Below are positions 53,031-63,844 of a stretch of DNA of 64,000 nt, one piece after another; within the stretch, counting starts at the first letter, position 1, and every line of letters begins with the position of its first letter. Below the pieces are notes generated by a model. The model made no database searches. It had not been told where the DNA came from and saw only the letters and a list, made by a program, of their open reading frames with translations. Location: assembly GCF_033958435.1 (NCBI RefSeq), contig NC_134138.1:270421798-270485797 (forward strand). Direction: 5' to 3'. This stretch comes from Carettochelys insculpta. Its lineage: Eukaryota; Chordata; Testudines; Carettochelyidae. The translations under genes and the position numbers were made by a program.

Positions 53031-53687
53031 GGCTACGTCTACACGTGCAGCCAACATTGAAATAGCTTATTTCGATGTTGCGACATCGAAATAGTCTATT
53101 TCGATGAATAACGTCTACACGTCCTCCAGGGCCGGCAACGTCGATGTTCAACTTCGACGTTGCTCAGCCCAACATTGAAATAGGCGCAGCGAGGGAACGT
53201 CTACACGTCAAAGTAGCACACATCGAAATAGGGATGCCAGGCACAGCTGCAGACAGGGTCACAGGGCAGACTCAACAGCCAGCCGCTCCCTTAAAGGGCC
53301 CCTCCCAGACACAGTTGCACTAAACAACACAAGCCCCACAGAGCTGACAACTGGTTGCAGACCCTGTGCCTGCAGCATAGATCCCCAGCTGCCACAGAAG
53401 CAGCCAGAAGCCCTGGGCTAAGGGCTGCTGCCCACGGTGACCATAGAGCCCCGCAGGGGCTGGAGAGAGAGCATCTCTCAACCCCCCAGCTGATGGCCGC
53501 CATGGAGGACCTGGCAATTTCGACGTTGCGGGACGCGGATCGTCTACACGGTCCCTACTTCGACGTTGAACGTCGAAGTAGGGCGCTATTCCTATCTCCT
53601 CATGAGGTTAGCGACTTCGACGTCTCGCCGCCTAACGTCGAAGTTGGTGCCGCTACTTCAAAGTAGCGTGCACGTGTAGACGCAACT
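53031..53687. mobile_element. GC-rich terminal-inverted-repeat element, copy 2, inverse orientation
   Basis: Left GGCTACGTCTACACGTGCA and right GTGCACGTGTAGACGCAAC are inverted termini, flanked by TAA at 53028-53030 and 53688-53690. The sequence is the reverse complement of the 1.86-2.57 kb element, including ATTTCGATGTTGCGACATCG and CGACGTTGCTCAGCCC, and lacks the 56-bp hairpin. The open frame 53355-53666 (plus) has the same direction within the element as that at 1885-2250 and shares the MEDxAISTLRDADRL and DFDVSPPNVEV segments. Two copies in one window, ~51 kb apart and opposite in direction, point to recent amplification. Confidence 0.85.
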
Positions 53688-53690
53688 TAA

Positions 53691-54732
53691 GTGTCTCATT
53701 GAACTCAATGGGTGCCAGAGGCAGAGAAGTGGTGCCGTTTTGGGTCCTGCTGCTGCAGAAGACAGGTCCGCAGCTGGTCTGTGGGATACGGTGTCCATGG
53801 AGCAGTCATTTGCCTTTCTCCCTTGTGTTTCAGCCTGTCATGGATTGTGGTGGGTCACCAGGCCCTGCACCCCACCCACAGTCAGACATGACACTCACTC
53901 AGCAGGGACAACAGAAGGATAATTAGTCCACAGGGACACAGTGTAGAACAGACTTGTCAGCACAGAAACCAGAAGCCGACAGTACAATCCATTTTGGAGA
54001 GAGAGGACCCAGAGGGGGGTCTCCAAGTGGGGACCCAGCCCTCCTTCCTCCTTCTCCAGCTAACTGAGACTGCCTCACCCAACAGCCCAGTTTCAGTTCA
54101 AACCAGCCAGGCCCCTCTTCCCTCCTGTGTCCTGTTTCTTAGGGAAGAAAGGGGTCATCTGGTTGCCTAGGTTACAAAGAGCCTGGAGAGCCATTGCCTA
54201 TGTGTGAGAAGTCATCACACCGGAACTCCCCTCACTTCTATGGACTGATGCTGTGCTTAGGGAAACTGAGGCATGTACCTTGGCTGACTACAGGAGAGTG
54301 GGAAATACATGCAACCAAACCTGGGGAACAAAATCTTCGCATACCTCACTTTGTCACACAGGCTACCTGTGGACCAACTCCAGTGCTGACATGCTTCCAG
54401 GCCTGAGACCCACTGACTTCCGCGACTGGAGACCAGGCTTTACAACATTCAACCGTGACTGGCCACTGCTGAGAGGAGCGAATTGAGGGCTTGCATACAT
54501 TTTTGGTGCTCAGCCTGGCTTCCTGGTGGCAGTGAGCTGTTCAGACAGGGTCACTTCCACCCTGGGAAGTTCTCTGGGGCCAGCCTGAATGTCAGTCGAG
54601 CCCCTGGAGTGATAATCTTGGCAGCCTCTCTTCCATTCAAGTATTTACGGGGGCGGGGGGGAATGGTTTAATACGCATCTCAAACATGACATCAGTGGGG
54701 GAGGATGTGCTGGTCTCATGGTAACCTGCCAA
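53691..54732. other. No gene recognised
   Basis: Nothing supported. A short G run at about 54653-54661 and a few degenerate frames have no homology. Confidence 0.4.
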
Positions 54733-54929
54733 CAGAGTTCCCTCTTATTTTTATCATCCCTGGGTGGGATAAATTTTGTTCTGTGCACCAGTGTATGTAT
54801 GGATGTGCACCACCAATAGAAACACATGCTGCCGGCTGTGGGCTGCTATGGGTGCTCTGCTGATCAACTGGGCTGCACCTGAATCTCTGCTAGGTGGCTG
54901 CGCAAGCGCTCAGTTTCCAGGGAACACTG
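54733..54929. mobile_element. hAT-like MITE, 197 bp
   Basis: Left CAGAGTTCCCTCTTATTTTT and right CAGGGAACACTG form CAG.GTTCCCT inverted termini. The flanks are CCTGCCAA (54725-54732) and CCTGCTGA (54930-54937), 6 of 8 positions equal, consistent with an 8-bp duplication. A shorter relative is nested at 29.30 kb. Confidence 0.72.
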
Positions 54930-57023
54930 CCTGCTGAAGCCAGCGGATACCAACCCTTGTTACACAACCCAAGTACGTAGCTGTGGGGCCCTCCTGTGTT
55001 TCAGCAGGTGAGTCATTGCTCCAGATGGATACTGGAATTCCTAGACCCTTCTGAAGGAGCTGGTACCGGCTTTGAAATCGCTGGGAAGCAACCGCACCAT
55101 AAGAAGGACCAGGCACCAGCATACAGCAGGGCTGACAGCCTCCGTGGGCCCAGGGGCAGGGGGTGTATGTGGGGCAGGGGCTGGGTCCACACCTGGGAAG
55201 GGGTGAAACCTGGGATGGAAGGGGTGGGGCCAAGGGCAGTCAGACCCTAGCGCCACCAAGAGCATGGCACTGGCCCCACCCCCAGAAGCCGCGTGGAGTG
55301 GCAGAGTGGCATCCCACAACATTTCGAAGGGGCTTGGAGCCCCCAGCTGTGGTTCTGCTACAGTGCAAGGGTGGTGGTCAGAAACACTGGGCCCCTTTGA
55401 ATTGGCAGGCCCCTATGCAGTTACTCCCCTTGCCTCTCCCATCGGTGGGCTGACAACATGGTCTGAGCCAGGTTGGCAAGCTGCAGCCCATCCCAAAGAG
55501 AAAGCAGTGGCGGTTCTCTCCAGCCTCCGTTCAGCCTGGGGGTGGGTTTTATCATAAGTACGTGGTCCAAATGAGGAACAAGTGAACTCCATGCCGGCCA
55601 GAAGGCAGCCAAGTGCCGAGCCCCTTCATCTTCTCCCTAGCCTGCCCAGCAGAGGTGTGGTGTCAACCGCAGTGGCTGCTGCCGCGGTGGAGGCCATGCC
55701 CAGAAAAGACCAGGTCATGCTCTTTGGGACAGTCATCAGCTGACAGGGGCCTGATGGTCTTAAAGAGAATTTTGGCCCCTCACCTGTCACAGTCAGGGCT
55801 GAAATGGTTATGGCCCTTTCCTGGAGCTTAGTAGAGTTTCAGCAATGAACCCCTTAGTATTCCAGCAGCGCCTCAGAGCCTGAGTCTTGGACCAGGGCCC
55901 CACTGTGTCAGGTGCCATGTTAGGTGGTCCCAGCGGCAAAAAAGCTTAAAATGTTTGCTGCTAATTTTTGCTCTGTGAATTTTTATTCCTTGCCAGCAGC
56001 CACATGCTGACTCTGAAGATCCTTGGCTAGTGCCCAGCCATCGAGTATTGAGATACGTGCCCGATGCACAACCTGCCAGCGGGGAGTCCCATCATGCAGT
56101 TGCCTGTGCAGTTTCTGGACTGCAACAAAGTCTCCAAAGAGGATATATACTGGAAGGGCATCACCGAGTCCCCAGCCAAACACCTCCATCCCGTACCAGG
56201 TCAGGGCTTGCTCCTAAGAGGCACCATTAACAGGTGTTGAAATTTGAAACAGCATTGTAAAACTCACTGGTGTTTCAGAAAGTTAAAACAAGATCTTGTC
56301 TGTTCTGGGTTGCTGTGTTTACGGCGGATTAACAGACCAGCCCATGTTAGGCATGCTTCGGGCGCATACCTTCAAGAAATACCTTGAGGGCATTTCCCTT
56401 GAAATGCAGCGCAATCTAATGACACTGGGGATATACATAATGTAGCATTTATTTTACCCTATTTACAATGACCAAGGCTAAAACATAATAGGAAAAACAG
56501 TGGTAGGTTGGTGACAAGGGATAAGGAAAGACATTCATATAAAATCGTGGGGGCCAGTTCTGAAGCGCTAGCCACATTGTTCTGAAAATCTATTTATTGT
56601 TTAAGCCAACTAGCCACACTCAACTGGCCAAATAGCTGCATATCGCTAGCATATGTCAGACACTATGGATTAAAATACAAAGTCAATTCTCTGTCAGATT
56701 AAATCAACTGTTCTGTCTCTGTAGAGAACAGGGCATCTGGACACCAAAGAAGAGGAAGCCAGGGACTCTTTGAGATTGTCATGAGTCAATTTTCATGCTT
56801 GACTCTTAAAGCAGAGATGTCAAGCGGCTCTGGGCCACCAGTTGAGGTCTCTGATCCTTGGCTTGCTGGCTGCTGAGTTGGGCTCCTGGTAGCATTTATA
56901 GCAGCCTAAATACTGCTTAGACCTGCGCCAGCTGCCAATAGTTCACTGGGACCAATAAGAGATACAGACTCATGTTCCTCGTCTCTCTGATATTCACGGA
57001 GAGGAAGACACCTGTGCATGACT
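54930..57023. other. No gene recognised; a weak repeat remnant
   Basis: 55870-55930 (GGACCAGGGCCCCACTGTGT, CAGGTGCCATG) is a short match to the 22.08-kb repeat. GC-rich segments at 55120-55500 carry long frames in several phases with no domain. Nothing else supported. Confidence 0.4.
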
Positions 57024-57210
57024 TCGTTTAACATGGCAGGGCTGTTGCGCTGCAGCCAGCACACGATCCTCAACAGATAGAAGGCCCAGGTCCAATGGCA
57101 TGGGATCCAGTAAGACAGGGAGTCTCCTGTCTGCTGCCGCCCCCATCCACCTTCACAGCTGTTGTAGCACTGCCCTCCCTATCTGCTGCCTGTTCTGAGG
57201 TTGAGGAATT
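57024..57210 (-). mobile_element. Harbinger-type element, internal fragment
   Basis: It aligns with 51507-51690: TTTAACATGG, GATAGAAGGCCCA, CCAATGGCATGGGATCC, GGGAGTCTCCTGTC and AGCTGTTGTAGCACTGCCC are shared. On the minus strand the frame reads RWMGAAADRRLPV, with one stop before it. No termini. Confidence 0.68.
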
Positions 57211-57532
57211 TCCGCATACACCAATACAATAAATCTCTGTTTAGCAGAAGCTGTGGGATCTATTCTGGCAAATGCAGGGTGGATGAGCCAAGAGATTTTT
57301 CCTGCATTCCCTACTATGGATTATGCATAAACTCAGTGGAGATAATGCACTTTATCGGGTGAGAAGGCTTCAGCGATGCTGCACACAATCCTCTTGTAGT
57401 GAAGGGTGGCACTTGACATAGGTCCCTGCCCCTGAAAACACTTGTGCTTTCCTGAATTAGAAGTACTCCCAGACTTCTCTCACGTACCCCTAAGGGTACA
57501 AGTCCCACCTATTGAGAAACATGGTCCTAGGG
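57211..57532. other. No feature recognised
   Basis: Nothing supported. The last eight bases are the left target duplication of the next element. Confidence 0.4.
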
Positions 57533-58253
57533 CAGGGATTCCCATCCTACGGGTCAGGACCCAAACATGGGCCACGATTAGATTTGTTAAGGGTCATGAG
57601 CAGCTCAGAGCTGCACGTGGCTCTTAAAGAAGCCATTTGCAGCTCCTTAACGCTGCCACATCCAGCAGCTATGGCTTTCAATAGGGAAATAATCACACAT
57701 TACAAAGACAGCTTCTCCACCTTTGATATTCCTAGTCATCCCAGGCAAGCCACTTAATAGACTCTTGCAGTAATTTTTGCCCCCACACCTCCCTCCCCCT
57801 CATACCTCCCCCTTCTGTTCTATGTAGCTGATTTGTCAGTTTTCATTTTTTGTTTGTATCTGCCCCCAACCCCTGAGTGTAACTCCCCCAGCTCCCCACC
57901 ACCCCAGCCCCTAAATGAGGAGTTTATGCTGTGGAAGCCAGGGGAGGCAGTTTGGTGATGAGGGTCTTTCCCCCATCACATCATAGATCAACTATAATAA
58001 TAAAATAATAATTAAGTATAATAAACTTAGTGTTATTATTTTATTAATACTAATGTATTCCTCCTTTTTCTATGGAATAACTACTATGAATATATAAACA
58101 TGAGGGGGCACAATTTTATATTCTTGCTTCAGCTGCAAAATTAGCTAGTTACGACATGACCCCCCACCCCTTCGTTTTTGAATTGCCTTGGGTCACCAAG
58201 TCTTCCTGAATTGTCAAAATGGGTCCCTGTCTGGAAAAGGTTGGGAACAGCTG
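57533..58253. mobile_element. Non-autonomous hAT element, 721 bp, with 8-bp target duplication
   Basis: Left CAGGGATTCCCATCC and right GGTTGGGAACAGCTG are imperfect inverted termini (CAG...TTCCCAnCC). TCCTAGGG occurs immediately outside both ends (57525-57532 and 58254-58261), the 8-bp duplication expected of hAT. The interior is AT-rich, with TTATTAATACTAATGTATTC, and non-coding. Confidence 0.87.
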
Positions 58254-58552
58254 TCCTAGGGTAATCTGAGGTCTTGAGACAAACGCCATTCATCCTTTCC
58301 AGGTTACTGCACCCTTTGCAGGAGTCAGATTTGTTTCACACACCACCAAGTTACATCTCACTTAGAAACTGCTTACTTACAAAAACCTGCAAAAATATCA
58401 CAGCAGACGGGTACTGAAAACTTGCTGACTTTCTACCGTCTTATCATCAAATAACTGAATTGGAACAGAAACGTTGTGCTTACATTTCAGCGTAAGGCAT
58501 ATGAAGCAGTAGGTAGGAACAAGTCACTGACTGAATGAACTTTTAGACTGTA
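58254..58552. other. Short spacer between two DNA transposons
   Basis: Nothing recognised. Confidence 0.35.
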
Positions 58553-59119
58553 CAGTAAACCCTCGATTTTACAGACCCCGATTTAGCAGACTTTGGGAAC
58601 AATGGACATCTGCCAGCCCCCCACCCCCATTGTTCCCCAGGTCACTGACTTAGGGCATGTAAAATCCTAAATCCCTGCCCCCGGCTCCTCCCAAAAAGTA
58701 AGGAGACCTACCCAAGCTGGCACTGGTGAACCCTCCACCGTGGCCTGGACTGCTGCCATCAGAGCCATCACGTGCTCCTGTCACCAGGGCTGGGGCGCGT
58801 ATGCGGGCAGATGGCATCTGTGTCTGTGCCCCACCACTGGTGGGACATGCGCAGGGCGGCTCCTCTGATGGCACAGAAGGCCAGCCACTCCAGCCCCCTG
58901 TGGCGGCAGGCCCCCACAGCGCCTCCAAATGTGGCAGTGGGCTTCGGCGGCTTCTCCAATGGCGGCTGCTCTGGTGAGTCACCAGCATTTTTGAGGAGGG
59001 GCAGAGGGGGCTGTGGGAGCCTGAAGGGAGTGGGTGGGTAGTAACCCCTCGTACTTAACGGACTTCCATGTTTAACAGACACCCCTCCCCCGTTAGTCCA
59101 TTAAATCAAGTGTTTACTG
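58553..59119. mobile_element. pogo/Tigger-like element, TA-flanked, 567 bp
   Basis: Left CAGTAAACCCTCGATTTTAC and right TTTAACAGACACCCC...GTGTTTACTG are inverted termini sharing CAGTAAAC. TA lies on both sides (58551-58552 and 59120-59121). The middle (58690-58990) is GC-rich with CpG dinucleotides. Frames of about 100 codons there have no domain. Non-autonomous. Confidence 0.82.
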
Positions 59120-59640
59120 TACTGACTTTACTAGTGTTTTTATGTAGCCTGTTATAAAACTAGGCAAGTAGCTAGAAGAGTTGTTGTACCCCTTGGAAGA
59201 CCTTGGCGTGCCCAACAGTACACATACCCATGGTGGTGAAACACTGATCTAAGATATAAGCAGCCACATCAATAATTTACCAATGGGCCATGAGATCAGT
59301 CAGCACATTCAAGAGCTCTGCTCCTTCCCCCTGCTGTGCCTTTCCAAGCCCTGCCAGCTGTGAAAGAGGCACGAGAGCCCTAATGAATGCATCGTATGAC
59401 TCTGCCCCGTGCAAGCAAACTCAGTTTTGCTGAGAGCCAAGAGAAGCCCAAAGCACAACAATTATAACTGCCCAGTTGCTGCAGTGAAAGAATCTCCCTC
59501 ACGCTGTCTGGGTCCCCTGGAAGTGGCAGTGGGGTGAAGAGATGGTGGGTGAGTGTAAATCCAGACTGAATTCAAATCAGGGTTCACAACATAGATTTGA
59601 GGCTGTCCTGAGCTTGAGCTCACAAGAAAACAGATGGGTT
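59120..59640. other. No gene recognised
   Basis: Nothing supported. Confidence 0.4.
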
Positions 59641-59790
59641 AATGGTGGGGAGATGTAGTTGGATGGTTAGCACAGGGGTGTTGAAATCAGACAGCCTGGG
59701 TTCAACACCTGATCTTGCCAGGAAGGGCAGGGAACTGATCTTGATGACTTCTGAAAGTCCCTTCCAGTTGTACATTATACGATTGATTCT
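59641..59790 (+). mobile_element. tRNA-derived SINE, decayed
   Basis: Box A-like AGTTGGATGGTTAGCACAGG, box B-like GGGTTCAACACCTGATC, then GGGCAGGGAACTGATCTTGA and TGACTTCTGAAAGTCCCTTC, a CR1-like tail (compare GACCTCCTGAGG at 17.8 kb). Old and inactive. Confidence 0.65.
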
Positions 59791-60230
59791 GATCACAAGG
59801 CACCAAATGGAGGCTGACCACCGCCCCCCCCCTCTGATTTCTGCCCCTCCAGGCCGGGAGGTACAGCACTCAAAGCTAGAGCCCAGTATTCAAAATAGCT
59901 CTATGGGAACAATGACAATTTCAGCAGGATTCAGGAGTTTGGACTGAGAAGCAGCTGAGTGCTGAACACACTTGACAATGTAGCCAAGCAGACTCCCTTT
60001 GGCAAGGCTGGCCCTGTGCAATGGAAAGCTTGGGAGACTGACTGTTGTCGTAAAATGTCAGCCTTGCAGGAATTGCCAGATTGGATCAGACCCAATGCAG
60101 AGATGTATCCTGCAGGGGAGGATCCTGCTTTTGAATTGGACCCAGAAATTGGGTGTTGAATTTTGCAGTCAGTAACACTGCAGGTTCAAGCGAGAGAGGG
60201 GGCAAAATAAGGCCACAAAACACACCCTAT
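59791..60230. other. No feature recognised
   Basis: Nothing supported. Confidence 0.4.
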
Positions 60231-60473
60231 CACGGAAGATCAGCCCACTCGGGGGTCAAGATTGCAGGGTTCGACTTCTTGCATCTAGTAGGGATGAGTG
60301 AAATTGAGCTCTGAGGGGTCACCACCAACCCCGAACCTCGTCTCCTGTCAACCTTCCCCTGTATAGACAGACAAGTTAGCTGAGCGCAGGTAGGTTGATT
60401 TTAGCTACACAATTGGCATAGCTAGAATTGCATATCTGCAGTCAACTTTCTTACTCTAGTATAGACACAGCCT
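60231..60473 (-). mobile_element. Harbinger-type MITE, family A, minus strand
   Basis: The reverse complement begins GGCTGTGTCTATACTAGAGT and contains the palindrome CAATTCTAGCTATGCCAATTG ... GTAGCTAAAATCAACC, then GTCTATACAGGGGAAGG and a GAGACGAGG hairpin remnant. The last part reads CGAACCCTGCAATCTTGACC. No clear duplication on the flanks. Confidence 0.78.
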
Positions 60474-61929
60474 CAGAAAATCAGGCCTGTTGGGAATAAA
60501 GTTCTACAGCTGATGACAAATCAAGTTGAAGCTTAGTAACTGACAGGAAAGAAAAAGGCCCATGTATGCTTTGGGAGCGTGCAAGATGCACTGAATGGCT
60601 CTAGTGTTAAATGCAACCATGGACTTTGGTGGGCTGAATTGCTCTTCACCATTGATTACTCAGTTTCAAGCACAAGCTCTTAGCAATCACCTTCAGGTAG
60701 ACTTGAAAAAAGAAGTTTTGGGTTTTTCAACCGAGATCAGCAATTTCTTCTCAGCTGGGAAGAAACAGATGAACCATCTCAGCTATTTTCTGATGAAGTC
60801 TCCCAGTCTGGTGCCCCGAGCGTGGCACGAGAAAAAGCAATGGCTTGGACAAGTTCCTGGTGAGGCCCACAGGAAGGGCCAAATCGCTATCAGGCACTGT
60901 ACTGCACAATAGATTGTGCACAGGCCGGAATTCTCCTTCTAACTGGACGCATTAAGTGGAACTGTGCAACCCTTCTGTGCCTCTAGCTCGGTCCAGCGGA
61001 GGCCCGGGAACGAATCAGGGCTGTTCTAGGTGGAAATTGCACAACACTCCAATGGGTTAGCATGGCTCAGGCCCCGAGCCAGGGAAAACTTGGACATTTT
61101 CCTCTGAGTTTTAGCATTGTTCAAACTCATGCCAGACAAACAGGGGAAAAAGCATCCTCCCGTCCCCCGCGCCCCTCCCCTGCTGCACTTCGGAAAGCGA
61201 GGACTCGGTTTGTTTGCCTACAGCCAGACTCTGTTCTTGGAGGTATATCTGCGCTCATACACTGACGCCTGTCTCCCCTTGTCCGCTGGCCTCTGACAGC
61301 TGCTGAATGCTGGAGAGCTGCATGTGTTGGGGCACGCAGTGCACGCTGAGGCCTCTAGAGCTGGAGAGTGTAGAAGTTCAAGCTCGGGTAAGTGGGCCCC
61401 TGCGGAGATCTGGCCAGCTTCTCGGGACCCTGCCGTGGCCATGAACATAGGGCAGATTGCAGCCTCCAAAGAGGAGGGGTTCCAGGCGGGTGGGGAAACA
61501 AGAGCTACGGCTGAAAAAAGCCAGCACACTCGTCTTGTGCACATCCATGGGTCGCATGTCCATGAGTGATATGCATCACCCAGAGGAGTCGGGAGCTCCA
61601 AGGCCTTTTTTAACCCTTATCTGTCCATCTCCTCAATGATGTTTTAAGTCCTGGGTGAGATTCTACCCCAGCAACCACACAGGGCCTTGTGTCTCCTAGC
61701 TAAGTTCTCACCAGCACAGCAAACATCCAAGGGGCAGCCTGTGGCCCAACTCAGGAATGAACATTGCCCTACATGCTGCTGGGCCCCTGACTTACAGCCT
61801 CTGACAAAAAGCTACTGGCCCAGCGGGGTGTAGAATGAGTGATGAGAGCTTCTCATCTAGTTTTTAATTAGGCAGTAGACTGATACCTGATAAAACAGGC
61901 ATACGCAGGAGAACACCCCCAACACTGTA
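60474..61929. other. No gene recognised
   Basis: Frames up to 127 codons (61218-61601, minus) have no domain. 61100-61260 is CpG-containing and moderately GC-rich. No evidence of a promoter or exon. Confidence 0.4.
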
Positions 61930-62370
61930 CAGGACTAAGTGCACGCAGGTGTAGCTGCTCACAGGTGGAATTGAACCAGGAACCTCTGTGCAGGAGCCTC
62001 CACAGTGTGAGCTAAAAGCCAGCTGGCTCTCAGTCTCTCTCTCTGGCTGTGCCTAGAGTGCCGAGAACTGTCGGCAAAAGCTACACAAATTGTGCACCAC
62101 ATTTGCATATCTCTTGCTGATCGTTCCATCCAGAGGCTTTCCTGAAATGTGGCTCATCCACACAGGGCCAAACGTCAGGAAAACCCCTTCTGCCGAACGA
62201 GGGAGACAGGTCATCGGCAGAATGCTCCCCACGTGGCAGACTTCTGCCGAGAAACCTCCGGTCTCCTGTCGGAAACCTGCAGTCTAGACGTAGCCTTTGT
62301 AAGTGGTCGAGGTGCTACTACCTGGGACAGGGAACCACACCCCTAGGCATGTGGGTCACACAGGCACTTT
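61930..62370 (-). mobile_element. tRNA-derived SINE split by a MITE
   Basis: On the minus strand the order is a head with CCTAGGGGTGTGGTTCCCTG and ACCACTTACAAA (to 62298), then a GCCAGCTGGCTTTTAGCTCA segment (box A region) and GGTTCAATTCCACCTGTGAG (box B, about 61965-61980). The flanks of the insertion match the uninterrupted SINE at 34.84 kb (ACCACTTACAGAGAGAAAG). Confidence 0.72.
62045..62295. mobile_element. Harbinger-type MITE in a SINE, 251 bp
   Basis: Left GGCTGTGCCTAGAGTGCCGA and right GCAGTCTAGACGTAGCC are inverted termini. Subterminal CTGCCGA/TCGGCAG motifs occur repeatedly (TCTGCCGAACGAGG, ATCGGCAGAATG, TTCTGCCGAGAAAC). The flanks TCT (62042-62044) and TTT (62296-62298) are nearly equal, fitting a 3-bp duplication. 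Confidence 0.75.
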
Positions 62371-62673
62371 ACAATGTTGTCACGTTCTGGCTCAGGGGTG
62401 TGAGAAAACACCCCACCCCCTGGGTGCAGCAAGTGTTTGCATTCAGTCCCGGCCTTAGGCAGTTCCTTGAGTCCCGCCTTTTCAGACTCCCGCATGCCAT
62501 TTGACTCTGGCATCCTCTGCCCACCGGCTGGGTCCTGCTGGGCTAGCTCTAACAGGGCTGTTAAAGCACCACTGTGCCCCAGGCTACAGTGCTGGGAACT
62601 ACGTTTCTATCGCTGTTAGCTACTCCCCTGGTGAAGGTGGTTTACCTAGGAGACCTCTCCTCCCGCACTCATA
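62371..62673. other. No feature recognised
   Basis: Nothing supported. Confidence 0.35.
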
Positions 62674-62757
62674 CTGTGGCCACACTTCCCAGTTAAAGCC
62701 CTGCCCCGGCAGGGTTACCGCAGCTGCGCTTTCAAATTTCTAGTGTAGACAAACCTG
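62674..62757. mobile_element. Very short MITE, decayed
   Basis: Left GTGGCCACACTTCCCAGTTA and right TTTCTAGTGTAGACAAACC, with AGTTAAAGC mirrored by GCTTTCAAA near the right end. The internal GCCCTGCCCCGGCAGGGTTA forms a hairpin. Termini are weakly preserved. Confidence 0.45.
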
Positions 62758-63087
62758 CCTGGGTGCGGTGGCATCGCAGCCGGAGGCAAGGGGGAGCAGC
62801 ACGGCTAGCAATGGTGCCACACCTTACATTAACCCCCGCTCTCGCCCGAAACATCTGAACAATGAACGTCCTCACCTGTGACGGGAGGAGGGGGATGGAA
62901 ATCGAAGCGCCTTTGTTTTTCCAGCATGACACAAAGTATTTCCTTCCTCCAGCAGATGTGCAGCTGAGCATTGGAAACAGTTACCCGTCAAGTCGAAACA
63001 GCTGCACTTTGTGGCGCTAGTCAGTGTGACTCCAGGCTCAAGCTGTCAGTTACATAATTGAAATTTATGGGGCTGGGCAAATCAGCC
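62758..63087. other. No gene recognised
   Basis: Nothing supported. Confidence 0.35.
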
Positions 63088-63118
63088 TATATATATATAT
63101 ATATATATGCGTATATAT
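63088..63118. repeat. (AT)n microsatellite
   Basis: About ten TA dinucleotides, a GCG interruption, then four more. Confidence 0.95.
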
Positions 63119-63844
63119 GAACTGTGGTTAATTATCCACAAGTCCTTTCTTCCTCTGCTGGTCTCTGGAGAATGCAGTTTGAGCCAATACATGTGAGCCT
63201 CTCCTGGTGATATAGCATGAGTGAATTTGGCTAGTCACGCATCATTATTTTTAGTTCCTGGAAGGGTGTGGTCACCTTCCCCCCAAGGAATTACAGACAA
63301 TTTCTGGGCCACAATATGGCAGAAACTTAACACAGTGGGTTCTCCCAAAGATACTGCAGGAAAAGTGCTCTTGCCGTCAGAGTGCCCCTTTCTCACAGGT
63401 AGGAGGAAAGCCACAGTGGAGCCCTGCATTTATAAAGCACTGAGACATCACGATGATGGGTTTGATCTCAGAACACGGATAGATTTGATTCCCAGCGTGA
63501 TGGATTCTGGAGCATCTTGTGGTCATGGAAAAGCTGGTCATTCATGGAGACTTTTAAAGAGATTTTCGCTCAGATTTGTTTCTGCTTCGATTCCCTCCCA
63601 TTTAGCTCATTGCATGGAACTCATCCCATGTCAGATTTCCTTTGCTGGTTCACCTTTCAATCGGTCACATGTGTTCCTTTTCTTGTTTAAAAATTGCAGA
63701 CTATCTTTGCTTTCCTTGATCAGTAGCAACCCATCTGGCTAAAAATGTGCAGTCACCCCTTCAAGTCTTTGTCATCCTTCAAATTATTTATTCAGACTAA
63801 CTTTGGCTTTGGTGATTAGGACACTAATGTGGTTCCACAAAGGG
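63119..63844. other. No gene recognised
   Basis: The 173-codon frame at 63221-63742 is the longest unclassified frame in this end. It has a plausible ATG but no recognisable domain, no repeat of it elsewhere in the window and no splice context that I can support. I do not call it a gene. Confidence 0.45.

Noticed and set aside
60595..60912. 105-codon plus-strand reading frame
   Set aside because: No domain, no conserved neighbour and no signal peptide. Not distinguishable from chance.
63221..63742. 173-codon plus-strand reading frame
   Set aside because: It has an ATG but no recognisable motif, no second copy and no codon evidence. Frames of this size occur by chance in 64 kb of AT-moderate DNA.
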